From: Casimicrobiaceae bacterium
GTDB taxonomy: Bacteria > Pseudomonadota > Gammaproteobacteria > Burkholderiales > Casimicrobiaceae
Direction of reading: 5' to 3'
Length of the DNA: 64,000 nt
NCBI GenBank assembly: GCA_026646885.1
Contig: JAPKHK010000006.1
Location: forward strand, 62,001 to 126,000
Both the position numbers and the translations under genes were made by a program. Below the pieces are notes generated by a model. The model did not search any database. It had not been told where the DNA came from and saw nothing but the letters and a program-made list of their open reading frames with translations. Positions 62,786 through 64,000 of the stretch are shown here, in pieces. Numbering within the stretch: the stretch's first letter is position 1; each line of letters opens with the position of its first letter.

Positions 62786-63481
62786 TTGAGAGCGATGCTA
62801 CTGGCGGCCGGGCGCGGCGAGCGTATGCGCCCTCTGACCGACTTCAGCCCCAAGCCGCTACTTTCTGTGGGGGGCAAGGCGCTGCTCGATTGGCACTTGG
62901 AGAAGCTCGCTGCCGCGGGGGTGCGCGAGGTGGTGATCAACGTCGCCCATCTCGGCGAAGCGATCGTCGCGCACTGTGCTGAGGGCCATCGCTGGGGACT
63001 GGCGCTGCGTTATTCGCGCGAACCCCGGCCCCTGGAGACCGCCGGCGGCATCGCCACGGCGCTGCCGCTGCTGGGCGAGGGCTGCGTGCCGATCATCAGC
63101 GCCGACGTCTTCTGTGGCTACGACTATGCCGCCCTGGTCGATCAGGCCCGCCGGATCGCTGCGTCGAGCGCGGGGCCGCGGCTGCACCTGGTGATGGTGA
63201 AAAACCCGGACTTCCACGGTGGCGGCGATTTTGCCCTCGAACAAGGGCGCCTCACCCTGGCGGAGGATGAACGCCTCACCTACGCGAGCCTGGGGGTGTA
63301 TGATTTGGCGCTTTTCCGCCCCCTGCCGCGAGGCACGAGGATGAAGCTCACCCCTTTCTACCGCGAATGGGTCGCGCGGGGCCTCGTCTCTGGCGAGCGC
63401 TTCGACGGCACTTGGCACAACTTGGGGACGCCAGAACAACTGGCGGCCCTGAACGCCCAATTCTCTTCACAAAAGAGCTGA
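62786..63481 (+). CDS. murU: N-acetylmuramate-1-phosphate uridylyltransferase MurU
   Basis: Makes UDP-MurNAc from MurNAc-1-P, closing the recycling path that bypasses MurA. 231 residues: AMLLAAGRGERMRPLTDFSPKPLL, VINVAHLGEAI, ETAGGIATALPLLG and a late GTWHNLGTPEQL. TTG 62786 is chosen because it gives MRAMLLAAGRG and has GCGAGG at the right distance; ATG 62795 would cut the first beta strand. Confidence 0.93.
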   Translation: MRAMLLAAGRGERMRPLTDFSPKPLLSVGGKALLDWHLEKLAAAGVREVVINVAHLGEAIVAHCAEGHRWGLALRYSREPRPLETAGGIATALPLLGEGCVPIISADVFCGYDYAALVDQARRIAASSAGPRLHLVMVKNPDFHGGGDFALEQGRLTLAEDERLTYASLGVYDLALFRPLPRGTRMKLTPFYREWVARGLVSGERFDGTWHNLGTPEQLAALNAQFSSQKS

Positions 63482-63492
63482 GAGCCCGAGAC

Positions 63493-64000
63493 ATGGACAA
63501 CCCCTTGCTGGATTTCCGCGGCTTGCCGCATTTCGACCGATTCACCGTTGCTTGCGTCACCCCCGCGATCGAAGCGCTCATTGCGGAAAACCGTGCCGTG
63601 ATCGCGCAAGTTGCGGCCGACACCGCCGCCCCGACCTGGGAGAACTTCGTGGCGCCCTTGGAAAACGCGGCCGAGAAGCTCGACCGGGCTTGGAGTCAAG
63701 TGGCGCACCTCAACGCTGTGCGCAATTCGCCGGAATTGCGAGAGGTGTACAACGCGCTTTTGCCCAAGCTCACCGAGTTTCACTCCGAGGTGGCGCAAAA
63801 CGAAAGGCTCTACCTGCGCTTCAAGACCTTGGTCGGTTCCGCGGCCTACGCTCGCCTCAGCGGCACTCAGCAGCGTATCGTTGACAATGAACTGCGCGAC
63901 TTCAAGCTCGGCGGCGCCGAACTCGACGCCGCCGCCAAGCTGCGCTTCAAGGCGGTGCAAGAAGAACTGGCGAGCCTTGCGGCCAACTTCGAGCAGAATG
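63493..64000 (+). CDS. prlC: Oligopeptidase A (M3 family), 5' part only
   Basis: Reads MDNPLLDFRGLPHFDRFTVA from ATG 63493, then VTPAIEALIAENRAVIAQVA and PTWENFVAPLENAAEKLDRAWSQVAHLNAV, the N-terminal domain of PrlC/OpdA. 169 codons are present; the HEXXH zinc site lies beyond the window. 11 nt after murU. Confidence 0.93.
   Translation, partial: MDNPLLDFRGLPHFDRFTVACVTPAIEALIAENRAVIAQVAADTAAPTWENFVAPLENAAEKLDRAWSQVAHLNAVRNSPELREVYNALLPKLTEFHSEVAQNERLYLRFKTLVGSAAYARLSGTQQRIVDNELRDFKLGGAELDAAAKLRFKAVQEELASLAANFEQN

Overview
The window looks like a chromosomal origin-proximal region of a GC-rich betaproteobacterium. The reasons are the block gyrB-dnaN-dnaA / rpmH-rnpA-yidD-yidC-mnmE / mnmG-rsmG-parA-parB / atpIBEFHAGDC, the pairing of EarP with an EF-P that carries Arg32, the MetX-MetW methionine pair, a GTP-type PEP carboxykinase, and a stripped-down PTS (EIIA-HPr-EI) beside gshB. 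I do not name a genus. No rRNA, tRNA, insertion sequence, prophage or CRISPR array was seen; almost everything is intact housekeeping sequence.

Layout. 1-3.6 kb: end of fmt, def, a LysM protein and dprA. 3.7-7.4 kb: a long topoisomerase III and a convergent aminotransferase. 7.4-12.7 kb: gyrB, dnaN and dnaA on the minus strand, with a candidate oriC between dnaA and dnaN. 12.8-24 kb: rpmH, rnpA, yidD, yidC and mnmE, then pckG and a TSUP permease, then two parS sites, mnmG, rsmG, parA and parB. 24-31.8 kb: a peroxiredoxin and the full F1Fo ATP synthase operon, with a visible promoter and terminator. 31.9-36 kb: a TAXI-type TRAP transporter, DUF1850 and NnrU. 36-42.7 kb: efp, earP, pdxA, rsmA, an AmpG-type permease, metW and metX. 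42.7-43.8 kb: metX leader (a SAM-II-type riboswitch with promoter and terminator) and an IPTL-CTERM surface protein. 43.9-48.4 kb: gshB-apbE-EIIA-HPr-EI. 48.6-53.9 kb: xth, an ABC-F ATPase, nikR, a D,D-carboxypeptidase and a D-amino-acid aminotransferase. 54-56.8 kb: pyrE, a DUF4124 protein and ubiD. 56.8-61.6 kb: lptD-surA-selD. 61.7-64 kb: amgK-murU and the start of prlC.

How the genes fit together. Replication initiation (DnaA, DnaN, GyrB), segregation (ParA, ParB, parS) and membrane insertion (YidC) cluster around the origin, as in many bacteria. Several genes serve the cell envelope: LptD and SurA (LPS and outer-membrane assembly), AmgK, MurU and AmpG (peptidoglycan recycling), and the D,D-carboxypeptidase with the D-amino-acid aminotransferase. 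The methionine operon metX-metW-ampG appears to be controlled by SAM through its leader RNA.

I found no clearly new multi-gene system. The most interesting signal is the metX leader: a SAM-II-like pseudoknot with an extra hairpin in its third loop and mutually exclusive antiterminator and terminator pairings. Other points worth checking are the rnpA start, selD in the lptD-surA operon, the candidate oriC, the histidine-rich NikR tail, and a lone IPTL-CTERM protein.
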